Below the pieces are notes generated by a model. That model did not search any database and was not told the DNA's origin. It was given only the letters and a program-made list of their open reading frames with translations. Positions 19,839 to 29,297 of a stretch of DNA of 64,000 nucleotides are shown piece by piece. A program made the position numbers and the translations under genes. Positions within the stretch are counted from its first letter, which is position 1, and the number at the start of each line of letters is the position of its first letter. Source of the stretch: Nitrosomonas communis (GTDB taxonomy: Bacteria; Pseudomonadota; Gammaproteobacteria; Burkholderiales; Nitrosomonadaceae); assembly GCF_900114745.1 (NCBI RefSeq), contig NZ_FOUB01000010.1:1-64000 (forward strand). Direction: 5' to 3'.

Positions 19839-20684
19839 CTATAATCCAAGGCGTTGCCAAATTTTTGTTGTCAGAACAGCTGAGTTAAGCGTGTAAAAAT
19901 GGAGCCCTGGCGCACCTGCTTTAAGTAATCGCTCACATAAATCGGTTACCACGTCTAGCCCAAAAGCATGGATAGACGCAATATCATCCCCATATCCTTC
20001 AAGTTTTTTTCTAATCCAGCGAGGAATTTCAGCGCCACAATTATCTGCAAATCTAACTAGTTGAGAAAATTTGTTAATGGGCATAATACCAGGGACAATT
20101 GGCACATTCAGATTGGCAGTCTCGCACATATCAACAAAATGAAAATAAGCATCTGCATTATAAAAAAACTGCGTAATTGCTGAGTCTGCGCCTGCTTCTA
20201 TTTTATTTATAAAATTCCTGAAATCTTCTTGAGCAGATCGAGCCTGTGGATGATATTCTGGATAAGCTGCGACATCCATCTTAAAGGTATTGCCAAATTC
20301 TTTGCGAATGAAGGTAACCAATTCATTGGCATAACGGAATTCACCTGGTTGAGCCATTCCAGATGGTAAATCTCCACGCAGAGCAACGATATGGCGAATC
20401 CCGCTTTCTTGGTACTTTCTCAAGATTGAATAAATATTTTCACGAGTAGAACCGATACAGGAAAGGTGTGGCGCAACAGGATGGCATTCTGCCAGCATTT
20501 CTAATACTGTATCAAATGTACGATCGCGAGTGGAGCCCCCTGCACCGAAGGTGACCGAGAAAAACTTTGGCTTAAACTGGGCAAGCTGATAGCGCGCAGC
20601 GCGTAATTTCTCTACCCCTTCTGGAGTTTGTGGGGGAAAAAGTTCAAAGCTAAAAGTGGGCGGAAAAACTTTCTGTGATTTCAA
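19839..20684 (-). CDS. metF: 5,10-methylenetetrahydrofolate reductase
   Basis: FAD-dependent enzyme reducing methylene-THF to methyl-THF, the methyl donor for methionine synthesis. The 281 residues match the short bacterial form. Signatures include FSFELFPPQTPEG at the N terminus, FFSVTFGAGGSTRDRTFDTV, HIVALRGDLPSG and DSAITQFFYNADAYF (folate and FAD contacts). It follows ahcY on the same strand after 165 bp containing a hairpin, so it belongs with the metK-ahcY methyl-cycle group but may have separate control. Confidence 0.96.
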   Translation of the reverse strand: MKSQKVFPPTFSFELFPPQTPEGVEKLRAARYQLAQFKPKFFSVTFGAGGSTRDRTFDTVLEMLAECHPVAPHLSCIGSTRENIYSILRKYQESGIRHIVALRGDLPSGMAQPGEFRYANELVTFIRKEFGNTFKMDVAAYPEYHPQARSAQEDFRNFINKIEAGADSAITQFFYNADAYFHFVDMCETANLNVPIVPGIMPINKFSQLVRFADNCGAEIPRWIRKKLEGYGDDIASIHAFGLDVVTDLCERLLKAGAPGLHFYTLNSAVLTTKIWQRLGL

Positions 20685-20715
20685 CTTATTGTATCTGTGA
20701 TCATTACTAAATTAA

Positions 20716-20756
20716 GGGGTAATCTTCCTAAGATATTAAAATGGATTATTTACCCC
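20716..20756 (-). promoter_or_regulatory. Hairpin in the ahcY-metF spacer (metF leader)
   Basis: GGGGTAA at 20716-20722 is the exact inverse of TTACCCC at 20750-20756, with a further TCC/GGA pairing inside. Read on the metF strand this hairpin ends 31 nt before the metF ATG and has no U tract, so it is not a normal terminator. A second A/T-rich hairpin, AACCTAAAA...TTTTAGGTT, lies at about 20779-20801, closer to ahcY. Function unknown. Confidence 0.4.
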
Positions 20757-20849
20757 CTCTATTGCGAAGTATTATTCAACCTAAAAGTATTTTTTAGGTT
20801 TAAGCAAGAATCTTATTATATTTAAACTGTTCGTGCTTTTAATACGTGA

Positions 20850-22301
20850 TTAATATCGATATGCTTCTGGTTTGTAAGGACCCTTTTTATCCAGATTAAG
20901 GTATTGCGCCTGTTCGCTGGTTAATTCGGTCAGTTTTGCTCCCAGCTTGCCAAGGTGTAGGCGCGCTACTTTTTCATCCAGATGCTTAGGAAGTATATAA
21001 ACTTTTTTCTGGTAGTTTTTCCCATTTTGCCAAAGCTCAATTTGCGCCAATACCTGGTTGGTAAAGGAGCTGGACATGACAAATGAAGGATGACCCGTTG
21101 CACAGCCCAGGTTTACCAATCTACCTTGAGCCAACACAATAATCCGCCGGCCTGTCGGGAAAATGACATGATCAACCTGCGGTTTGATATTTTCCCATTG
21201 ATATTGCTGAATTGAAGCAATATCAATTTCAGAATCAAAATGTCCAATGTTACAAATAATGGCCTGGTCTTTCATTTTCAGCATGTGATCATGACAAATC
21301 ACACGAATATTACCCGTCGCCGTCACAAAAATATCCGCCTTATCGCATGCATCATCCATCGCTACTACACGGTAACCTTCCATAGCGGCTTGCAATGCAC
21401 AGATTGGGTCGATTTCAGTAATCCAGACAGTGGCCCCTAAACCCCGCAGTGATTGTGCACAGCCTTTGCCCACATCACCATAGCCACATACTACTGCAAT
21501 TTTCCCGGCAATCATGACGTCGGTGGCACGCTTGATACCGTCTACTAGCGATTCTCGGCAACCATAAAGGTTATCAAACTTTGATTTGGTGACTGAATCG
21601 TTAACATTAAATGCGGGGAATGGTAAAGCTTCCCTTTTTTGCATTTCATACAAACGATGCACACCTGTGGTCGTTTCCTCAGTGACGCCTCTGATACTGG
21701 CAAGCTTTTCAGAATACCAGTTAGGTTGACTATTAATTTGTGATTTGATCGCTGCAAACAGTACGCGCTCTTCTTCGTTGGTGGGGTTTGCAATCACTGA
21801 AGAGTCTTTCTCGGCCTTACTTCCAAGTGTGAGGAGTAAGGTCGCATCGCCGCCATCATCCAGAATCATATTTGCGTTGCTGGCTTTCTCATCCTTCGAC
21901 CATTCAAAAATACGGTGAACATATTCCCAGTAATCTTCTAGTGATTCGCCTTTATAGGCAAAAACCGGGATATTTTTTACCGCAATGGCTGCTGCTGCAT
22001 GATCTTGCGTTGAAAAGATATTGCAAGAGGCCCAGCGAACCTCAGCGCCTAAGGTAACAAGGGTTTCGATTAATACTGCCGTCTGAATCGTCATATGCAA
22101 TGATCCCGCGATGCGTGCACCTCTCAGCGGTTTTTGGCTTGCATATTCATGGCGCAATGCCATCAAGCCAGGCATTTCCGTTTCAGCAATGGCAATTTCT
22201 TTTCTTCCCCACTCTGCTAGGGAAATATCAGCAACTTTGTAATCAGTAAATTGGCCGAGAGAAATATCAGCAACTTTGTTATCAGTAAATTGGCCGTTCA
22301 T
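20850..22301 (-). CDS. ahcY: S-adenosylhomocysteine hydrolase
   Basis: NAD-dependent enzyme cleaving S-adenosylhomocysteine to adenosine and homocysteine, relieving product inhibition of methyltransferases. The 483-residue protein has [20 protein letters not shown], the NAD-binding [20 protein letters not shown], the substrate region [13 protein letters not shown], and the C-terminal [12 protein letters not shown] with the conserved Lys-Tyr end. The N terminus is odd: [13 protein letters not shown] is repeated as [13 protein letters not shown] by a 39-bp tandem duplication. A SAH riboswitch lies immediately upstream, and metK is the preceding gene on this strand. Confidence 0.97.
   Translation of the reverse strand: MNGQFTDNKVADISLGQFTDYKVADISLAEWGRKEIAIAETEMPGLMALRHEYASQKPLRGARIAGSLHMTIQTAVLIETLVTLGAEVRWASCNIFSTQDHAAAAIAVKNIPVFAYKGESLEDYWEYVHRIFEWSKDEKASNANMILDDGGDATLLLTLGSKAEKDSSVIANPTNEEERVLFAAIKSQINSQPNWYSEKLASIRGVTEETTTGVHRLYEMQKREALPFPAFNVNDSVTKSKFDNLYGCRESLVDGIKRATDVMIAGKIAVVCGYGDVGKGCAQSLRGLGATVWITEIDPICALQAAMEGYRVVAMDDACDKADIFVTATGNIRVICHDHMLKMKDQAIICNIGHFDSEIDIASIQQYQWENIKPQVDHVIFPTGRRIIVLAQGRLVNLGCATGHPSFVMSSSFTNQVLAQIELWQNGKNYQKKVYILPKHLDEKVARLHLGKLGAKLTELTSEQAQYLNLDKKGPYKPEAYRY
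22219..22296 (-). repeat. 39-bp tandem duplication at the 5' end of ahcY
   Basis: Two adjacent 39-bp units (22219-22257 and 22258-22296) differ at only two positions. Each encodes one copy of a 13-residue stretch ending KVADISL. Being a multiple of three, the duplication keeps the frame. Homologues as I know them have a single KVADISLA stretch at the N terminus. Confidence 0.92.
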
Positions 22302-22324
22302 AGTTAAAATCTCCTAAAATGAAC

Positions 22325-22393
22325 GAGCGCCGTTATTTTGCTATCCTCATATACTGAGCCTCACGGATGGATGTCCGTTGCAGCGCTCCTCAG
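22325..22393 (-). promoter_or_regulatory. SAH riboswitch in the ahcY leader
   Basis: The minus strand reads CTGAGGAGCGCTGCAACGG, then CCGTGAGGCTCAG, and 20-some nt later AACGGCGCTC. This matches the S-adenosylhomocysteine riboswitch: a CTGAG/CTCAG P1 helix, the conserved GAGGAGCGCTGCAA core (22378-22391) with a CGGA/TCCG P2 hairpin, an AGGCTC segment, and the downstream GGCGCTC (22325-22331) that pairs with GAGCGC as pseudoknot. It lies just before ahcY's AGGAG, and the class is known to activate ahcY when SAH accumulates. The extended middle hairpin is variable in the family. Confidence 0.93.
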
Positions 22394-22475
22394 TTTACGG
22401 GAACAATTCAAGCCTATACTTAAATAGGGTAGAGGTAATCTCAGCTAATAACTCTTATTCCAGAAATTAAATCAA

Positions 22476-23639
22476 TTAGATGCCAGCATCAGCGCTAAGC
22501 TGGGCAGTCATATCCGTAGCTTCCCAGGTAAAATCCGGATCATTCCGCCCAAAATGACCATAGGCAGCAGTTTTCGTATAAATCGGTCGTAACAGATTAA
22601 GTCGGTGGATAATAGCCCTTGGACGCAAATCAAAATGTTGTTCTATTAGCTTGGCAAGCTTTTCATCTGAAATTTTCCCGGTACCAAAAGTTTCAACCAT
22701 CAGAGAGACAGGGCGAGCAACACCAATAGCATACGCGACCTGGACTTCACATTTAGTGGCAAGTCCAGCTGCAACGATATTTTTTGCAACATGACGTACA
22801 GCATAAGCAGCGGAACGATCTACCTTAGAGGGATCTTTACCAGAGAAAGCACCGCCACCATGATGCGCAGCACCACCATAAGTATCGACAATGATCTTGC
22901 GGCCTGTTAAGCCACAATCACCCATGGGTCCACCGACAACAAAACGTCCTGTCGGATTAATCAGATACCGAGTATTTCCATTCAACATTTCTTTGGGAAG
23001 TACTGGCTTAATGATTTCTTCGATAACTGCCTCACTCAGGGCAGCATGAGAAATATCTGGATCATGTTGAGTTGAAATGACAACTGTATCTATACGCTGC
23101 GGTTTGCCGTCGATATATTTGACCGATACTTGAGATTTGGCATCAGGCCGCAACCAGGGTAAACGTCCATTTTTTCTCAATTGCGATTGGCGCTCCACCA
23201 AACGATGAGCATAATAAATGGGCATCGGCATTAATTGTGGGGTTTCCGCACATGCGAAACCAAACATTAATCCCTGATCACCTGCACCCTGATCCATTTC
23301 CTCTTCTTTACTACGGTTGACCCCTCGTGCAATATCAGGTGATTGTTTATTAAATGCGGTTAATACAGCACAGGTGTTCCAATCAAAACCAATCTCAGAG
23401 CTGGTATAACCTATTTTTTTAACTGTTTCACGCGCAATTACATTGTAATCGACTGACGCATGTGTTGTAATTTCACCTGATAGAACAATTAGCCCTGTGC
23501 TACACATTGTTTCACAGGCTACCCGCGCGTTTGTATCATGACTTAATATAGCATCTAAAACTGCATCTGATATTTGATCTGCAACCTTATCAGGGTGTCC
23601 TTCAGAAACAGATTCAGAAGTAAAAAGATATTCTTTCAT
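22476..23639 (-). CDS. metK: S-adenosylmethionine synthetase
   Basis: Makes S-adenosylmethionine from methionine and ATP. The 387-residue enzyme has the three repeated domains and the family motifs: [20 protein letters not shown] at the N terminus, the hexapeptide [10 protein letters not shown], and the P-loop-like [19 protein letters not shown]. The C-terminal [13 protein letters not shown] is also typical. It is upstream of ahcY on the same strand with 174 bp between, most of it the SAH riboswitch. That layout, synthesis then recycling then metF methyl supply, makes a leftward methyl-cycle cluster. Confidence 0.98.
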   Translation of the reverse strand: MKEYLFTSESVSEGHPDKVADQISDAVLDAILSHDTNARVACETMCSTGLIVLSGEITTHASVDYNVIARETVKKIGYTSSEIGFDWNTCAVLTAFNKQSPDIARGVNRSKEEEMDQGAGDQGLMFGFACAETPQLMPMPIYYAHRLVERQSQLRKNGRLPWLRPDAKSQVSVKYIDGKPQRIDTVVISTQHDPDISHAALSEAVIEEIIKPVLPKEMLNGNTRYLINPTGRFVVGGPMGDCGLTGRKIIVDTYGGAAHHGGGAFSGKDPSKVDRSAAYAVRHVAKNIVAAGLATKCEVQVAYAIGVARPVSLMVETFGTGKISDEKLAKLIEQHFDLRPRAIIHRLNLLRPIYTKTAAYGHFGRNDPDFTWEATDMTAQLSADAGI

Positions 23640-23849
23640 GTTATTTGAAATTTTTTAAAAGTTGCTCAGTATAGCAAATAGTTTCAAATTAAATAAAAGA
23701 ATAAAGCAAGATCATTAAGTTGTATTGATTTCGGTTTTTTTGTTAAGAATAAAAATATAAGCTAAAAAATATATTCCACCAGAACATTATCTTTCGTAAT
23801 TGCATACATTGTTCTGTTTCTAATTGACATTACTCATCGCATTTTCACA

Positions 23850-25241
23850 ATGGTACGTACACGATTTGCACCGAGTCCTACAGGCTATCTTCACATTGGA
23901 GGGGCCAGGACAGCCCTTTTTTCTTGGGCATTTGCCCGTAAACATGGTGGTAAATTTATTCTAAGAATTGAAGATACCGATCTTGAACGCTCAACTCAAC
24001 TATCAGTGCAAGCCATCCTTGATGGGATGGCATGGTTAGGTCTTGATTATGATGAAGGCCCCTTTTATCAAATGCAGAGATTGGCGCGTTATCATGAAGT
24101 CGCTGAGCAATTGCTGCAAAACAATCTTGCTTATCGCTGCTACGCCAGCAAAGAGGAGCTGGATTTGTTGCGAGAACAACAACGTGCTGCAGGGTTAAAA
24201 CCAAGATACGATGGACGTTGGCGGGATGCAAAACAGCCTCCCCCAGCCGAAGTCAAGCCAGTTATCCGCTTTAAGAATCCCACAGAGGGACATGTCGTCT
24301 TTGATGATCTGGTCAAGGGTAAAATTGTGGTAGCGAACAGCGAGCTTGATGATCTGGTTCTGCTGAGAAGTGATGGCATCCCGACTTATAATTTTGGTGT
24401 GATAGTGGATGATCTGGATATGAACATCAGTCATGTCATTCGTGGTGATGATCATGTCAACAATACACCGCGGCAAATTAATATTCTTAAAGCACTGGAC
24501 GCTCCCATACCTCAGTATGCGCATGTACCCATGATATTAGGAGCAGATGGTGAAAGATTATCTAAACGGCATGGAGCCGTTTCAGTGATGCACTATCATG
24601 AAGAAGGCTATTTACCTGAGGCTATGATAAATTATCTTGCACGACTTGGATGGTCTCATGGTGATGAAGAAATATTCAGTACTGATCAGCTGATTGAGTG
24701 GTTTGATTTAGCCACAATAAGTCGTTCTCCAGCAAAGTTTAACCCGGAAAAGCTGATGTGGCTGAATCAGCACTATCTTAAAAACAAAGAAGATGTGCAT
24801 ATAGCCGAATTGATGACACCGTTTCTTGAGCAAGACGGCGGTCATATCCCAAATCAGCAATATTTATTAAAAGTAATTAATTTGTTAAAAGAGAGAGTCA
24901 ATACGATTAGCGAACTCGCCGATGCGGCTGTCTATTTTTTTCGCCCACTAGAACCCTCTTATGACCTCAAAGCGCAGTATTTCAATCCGGAGGCAAAATC
25001 CATCTTGCTTTATTTAATCGATAAATTTAACTCGCTTGATTGGAACCGTCAGGCTATCCATGATGAAATTAAGAAAGCAGCGGCAACATTTAATGTCAAA
25101 TTACCAAAGGTAGCCATGCCTTTGCGTATAGTGGTAACAGGCGAGACACAAACGCCTTCAATAGATGCCATATTGGAGTTACTTGGAAGAACAGAGACCC
25201 TGAAGCGAATAAATCAACAAATATCTTACTTTCCAGATTGA
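23850..25241 (+). CDS. gltX: Glutamyl-tRNA synthetase
   Basis: Class I aminoacyl-tRNA synthetase charging tRNA-Glu. The 463 residues begin with VRTRFAPSPTGYLHIGGART containing the HIGH-type motif HIGG. The KMSKS-type motif is ERLSKRHG near residue 240. The anticodon-binding helical domain occupies the C-terminal third. Length is standard for bacterial GluRS. It is followed nine nt later by a strong promoter and then tRNA-Ala and tRNA-Glu, so the enzyme gene sits beside its own tRNA substrate. Confidence 0.97.
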   Translation: MVRTRFAPSPTGYLHIGGARTALFSWAFARKHGGKFILRIEDTDLERSTQLSVQAILDGMAWLGLDYDEGPFYQMQRLARYHEVAEQLLQNNLAYRCYASKEELDLLREQQRAAGLKPRYDGRWRDAKQPPPAEVKPVIRFKNPTEGHVVFDDLVKGKIVVANSELDDLVLLRSDGIPTYNFGVIVDDLDMNISHVIRGDDHVNNTPRQINILKALDAPIPQYAHVPMILGADGERLSKRHGAVSVMHYHEEGYLPEAMINYLARLGWSHGDEEIFSTDQLIEWFDLATISRSPAKFNPEKLMWLNQHYLKNKEDVHIAELMTPFLEQDGGHIPNQQYLLKVINLLKERVNTISELADAAVYFFRPLEPSYDLKAQYFNPEAKSILLYLIDKFNSLDWNRQAIHDEIKKAAATFNVKLPKVAMPLRIVVTGETQTPSIDAILELLGRTETLKRINQQISYFPD

Positions 25242-25249
25242 TCTTCAAC

Positions 25250-25278
25250 TTTACAATCACCAAGTGTCCCAGTATAAT
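25250..25278 (+). promoter_or_regulatory. Promoter of the tRNA-Ala/tRNA-Glu operon
   Basis: TTTACA (25250-25255) and TATAAT (25273-25278) are separated by exactly 17 bp, a near-consensus sigma-70 promoter. Transcription would start around 25285, about 10 nt before tRNA-Ala. It lies just after the gltX stop codon. Confidence 0.75.
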
Positions 25279-25294
25279 CCTTTCTCCTTCAGTC

Positions 25295-25370
<76 letters not shown>

Positions 25371-25403
25371 GTATCTCTCGATAGTCGTTGTAAATATATT
25401 CTG

Positions 25404-25479
25404 GTCCCCATCGTCTAGAGGCCTAGGACATCACCCTTTCACGGTGAGTACAGGGGTTCGAATCCCCTTGGGGACGCCA
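25404..25479 (+). tRNA. tRNA-Glu(UUC)
   Basis: A complete 76-nt cloverleaf starting GTCCCCATCGTCTAGAGG and ending GGGGACGCCA. The anticodon stem TCACC/GGTGA carries loop CTTTCAC, anticodon UUC. The T-arm is GGGGTTCGAATCCCC. CCA is encoded. It is presumably co-transcribed with tRNA-Ala from the promoter at 25250. Confidence 0.97.
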
Positions 25480-25502
25480 CTATAGGAAGGTATTCATGGT
25501 AA

Positions 25503-25603
25503 TTCCATTTCCAAATCAAAAATGACGCGAAGGCGAGCCGCAGACAGTATCAATAATACGGCAAGGTGAAGCCGACAAAGTCAGTTTTGATTTAGAAATG
25601 GAA
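25503..25603 (-). repeat. 101-bp palindromic MITE, copy 3 (reverse)
   Basis: Ends TTCCATTTCCAAATCAAAA and GATTTAGAAATGGAA, with the intact core GCGAAGGCGAGCCGCAGACA. Flanks are TAA on the left and AAA on the right. It begins 23 bp after the tRNA-Glu CCA, upstream of birA. Confidence 0.92.
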
Positions 25604-25682
25604 AAAGATTAAACCTTAGCATGAATACTCAATCAAATACTACTTCGCTTTCCACTTCACCTGAATAAGAGCATTCTTGGGA

Positions 25683-26702
25683 ATGCTCGTAAATTTTTAC
25701 ATCGATCTCAATGTGAAATCACTTACATTTGCTATTTTAAGACGATTAAGTGATGGCGAGTTTCATTCAGGAACAGAACTTTCTCAAATTCTGGGGATAT
25801 CGCGCTCCAGTATCTCAAATGCTTTGCATGATCTTGACAGGTTAGGGCTGGTCATTCACAAAATTCAAGGCCGTGGTTATCGGTGGCTTAATCCCGTGCA
25901 ATGGCTGAACACAGCCATAATTCAGACGTATCTTGCGGGGGAGTCAGAGCGCTTTCATATTCAAGTCCTCGACATTACGGAATCTACTAACAATTTACTG
26001 CTGCACGAGATCACAAGAAACCATACTACTCATGATGGAAGAATTCATGTTATTGCTGCTGAATTGCAAACTCAGGGACGGGGGCGCCGTGGACGGCAAT
26101 GGTATACAGGCTTAGGAGACAGCCTGACTTTTTCGTTATCGTGGCAGTTCCAGCGAGGGGTCAATTTTCTCTCTGGCTTAAGTTTAGCCATAGGTGTAGC
26201 AATTGTTCGAGCATTAATGGCAGTCGGGATCAAGGGTGTGACGCTAAAATGGCCTAATGATCTGCTGTTTGAGTTTATTAAGCTTGGAGGCGTGTTAATT
26301 GAGTTGCAGGGTGACATGCTTGGACCGGCTACGGCAGTTATTGGTATAGGAATCAATCTAAGATTGCCTGACCATATTAAAAATAAGATAGACCAAGAGA
26401 CGACTGATCTCTATTCCATTGTTCAGGAAGTTCCTGATCGCAATAAATTGTTGGCTGTTTTATTGAGAGAATTGGTGGCGACATTGAATACATTTGATCA
26501 GAAGGGCTTCTCGCTATTTAGAGATGAATGGATACGTTATCATGCCTTTGAGAATAAGCTGATTGAGTTGCATCTACCAAATGGCTCTATACAGCAAGGT
26601 ACTGCCCGTGGTGTTGCGCCTGATGGATCATTACTGGTAAATACTTTAATGGGCGAGCAAAGCTTCAATGGTGGCGAGATCAGTCTGCGTAAATTAGGCT
26701 GA
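25683..26702 (+). CDS. birA: Biotin protein ligase / bio repressor BirA
   Basis: Activates biotin to biotinyl-AMP and attaches it to carboxylase carrier protein; with the N-terminal DNA-binding domain it can also repress bio genes. A winged-helix region (LSQILGISRSSISNALHDLD) occupies about residues 25-75. The ligase domain has the biotin/ATP loop GRGRRGRQWYTG, the KWPNDLLF lysine motif and GIGINL. Start is uncertain: the ATG at 25683 gives 339 residues, while a GTG at 25713 gives 329 residues and an N terminus more like E. coli BirA. coaX follows after 10 nt. Confidence 0.93.
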   Translation: MLVNFYIDLNVKSLTFAILRRLSDGEFHSGTELSQILGISRSSISNALHDLDRLGLVIHKIQGRGYRWLNPVQWLNTAIIQTYLAGESERFHIQVLDITESTNNLLLHEITRNHTTHDGRIHVIAAELQTQGRGRRGRQWYTGLGDSLTFSLSWQFQRGVNFLSGLSLAIGVAIVRALMAVGIKGVTLKWPNDLLFEFIKLGGVLIELQGDMLGPATAVIGIGINLRLPDHIKNKIDQETTDLYSIVQEVPDRNKLLAVLLRELVATLNTFDQKGFSLFRDEWIRYHAFENKLIELHLPNGSIQQGTARGVAPDGSLLVNTLMGEQSFNGGEISLRKLG

Positions 26703-26712
26703 AATAAATTTT

Positions 26713-27459
26713 ATGCCTTATCTTCTAGCTATAGATTCGGGTAATACTGCTATCAAGTGGGGGTTACACAATGGTAATGACTGGCATGAGCGCGGAAGCG
26801 TTGCTCAGAATCAACGAGTATTGCTGAGCCAAATTTGGCGAGATGTGCCGGAGCCATCCGCTATTATTGTTTCCAATGTGGCAGGGCCTTCAGCTGAATC
26901 GGCACTGCTAAATTTGTTTGCTATTTGGAAAGCCATACCGCATTGGATCTCAGCGGCTGCTGATCAATGTGGTGTTAAGAATCACTACTCAAATCCAGTG
27001 CAATTGGGTAGCGACCGCTGGGCAGCTTTGATCGCTGCATGGAGAATGAAACAACAGGGCTGTCTGGTGGTCAATGTAGGGACTGCTATGACAATCGATA
27101 TCCTCTCTGATAGAGGAGAGTTTTTGGGTGGAATTATTTTGCCTGGCTTTGAGTTAATGAAACAGGTATTAGCGCACCAGACGGCATTGTTAACTTTAAA
27201 AGAAGGCCACTTTCAAGATTTTCCGGTTAACACTGCAGATGCTATTCACAGCGGAATAGTTCATGCGTTGACAGGTACGCTTGACCATATGTATACATTG
27301 CTTTCCACTTATTTGGGTCGTGATACTATCAACTGTATTATTAGCGGTGGAGGCGCTGCCTTATTGCTCCCTTATATTAAAATTCCTGCTATGAGTGTGG
27401 ATAATTTGGTGCTGGAAGGATTAAAGATAATTGCCCAAGAAAAACCTGAAATAGCTTAG
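26713..27459 (+). CDS. coaX: Type III pantothenate kinase
   Basis: Phosphorylates pantothenate in the first step of CoA synthesis. The 248-residue ASKHA-fold protein has the phosphate-binding [14 protein letters not shown] at the N terminus, the substrate motif [13 protein letters not shown] near 97-109, [11 protein letters not shown], the [11 protein letters not shown] loop and C-terminal [10 protein letters not shown]. It follows birA by 10 nt, a pairing common in betaproteobacteria, where the two are sometimes fused. The type III family is potassium-dependent and feedback-insensitive; that is family knowledge. Confidence 0.94.
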   Translation: MPYLLAIDSGNTAIKWGLHNGNDWHERGSVAQNQRVLLSQIWRDVPEPSAIIVSNVAGPSAESALLNLFAIWKAIPHWISAAADQCGVKNHYSNPVQLGSDRWAALIAAWRMKQQGCLVVNVGTAMTIDILSDRGEFLGGIILPGFELMKQVLAHQTALLTLKEGHFQDFPVNTADAIHSGIVHALTGTLDHMYTLLSTYLGRDTINCIISGGGAALLLPYIKIPAMSVDNLVLEGLKIIAQEKPEIA

Positions 27460-27473
27460 TAGAAAATAAGTAT

Positions 27474-28232
27474 ATGCCATTATTTCAAAATATCCATTTT
27501 TATACTACCGTCAATCGGTTAGTAGACTTACCTCGAGCATCTGGTCTGGAGGTTGCTTTTGCTGGACGTTCAAATGCGGGTAAATCCAGTGCAATCAATA
27601 CACTTGCTAAACGTGGTCGTCTTGCTTATGTAAGTAAAACACCTGGCCGAACTCAGCATATTAATTTTTTCCAACTCGGGGATAGTAACTTTCTGGTCGA
27701 TCTTCCTGGCTATGGTTATGCCAAAGTGCCTTTAGCAATCCGTCAGCATTGGGAGCATCTACTCAGCACTTATCTGCAGACTCGTGATGTGCTATACGGC
27801 ATGGTACTTATTATGGATATTCGTCATCCTTTGACCAAGCTTGATCTCCAGATGCTGGAGTGGTTTTTGCTCACAAAAAAACCAGTACATATTTTGTTAA
27901 CCAAAGCAGATAAATTGAGTCGCAATCAAGCAACTTATGTGCTGAAAAAAGTAAGACATTTTTTAACTGAACAATATCCACACTGTACAGTGCAACTTTT
28001 TTCTAGCATGATGGGGTATGGTATTGAAGAAGCTACCACAATTTTAACGGATTGGTTTGGGTCAGCCGGAGCAAAGATTCATCAGCATGATATTGAATTA
28101 GCGACAAAAAAAACCCCGGTTAAAGGGGAAAAACCGGGGGGGAATCGCCTTATATCAAAGGCCTCGCCTCAGGGAGGGAAGGCGAGAGACGATTTAACAC
28201 ATCATCTTTTCTTAAGAGACAAAATTTCTTAG
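27474..28232 (+). CDS. engB: Ribosome-biogenesis GTPase EngB/YsxC with an unusual C-terminal tail
   Basis: GTPase required for 50S assembly. G1 is [14 protein letters not shown], the switch region is [14 protein letters not shown]3 is [11 protein letters not shown]4 is LTKADK and G5 is in LFSS. The core ends near residue 200, as in the family (about 195-215 residues). Here the frame continues to 252 residues through a poly-A tract and a GC-rich hairpin, giving the tail [12 protein letters not shown] and beyond. That hairpin is a terminator for the opposite strand, so the tail is probably read-through of a former intergenic region rather than a domain. It lies 14 nt after coaX. Confidence 0.93.
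   Translation: MPLFQNIHFYTTVNRLVDLPRASGLEVAFAGRSNAGKSSAINTLAKRGRLAYVSKTPGRTQHINFFQLGDSNFLVDLPGYGYAKVPLAIRQHWEHLLSTYLQTRDVLYGMVLIMDIRHPLTKLDLQMLEWFLLTKKPVHILLTKADKLSRNQATYVLKKVRHFLTEQYPHCTVQLFSSMMGYGIEEATTILTDWFGSAGAKIHQHDIELATKKTPVKGEKPGGNRLISKASPQGGKARDDLTHHLFLRDKIS
28106..28139 (-). terminator. Rho-independent terminator, minus strand, inside the engB 3' end
   Basis: On the minus strand CCCCGGTT (28139-28132) pairs with AACCGGGG (28121-28114) around a 10-nt loop, followed by eight T residues (28113-28106). On the plus strand the hairpin lacks a U tract, so it is directional. The nearest leftward gene is mrcA, whose stop is 1.16 kb away across hemB. A second hairpin, CTCGCCT/AGGCGAG, lies at 28163-28186. 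Confidence 0.8.
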
Positions 28233-28265
28233 TAAGTTCCATATTAATATTTTATTTTTTGATGA

Positions 28266-29279
<1,014 letters not shown>

Positions 29280-29297
29280 ACCTGAGAAATCATCTTT

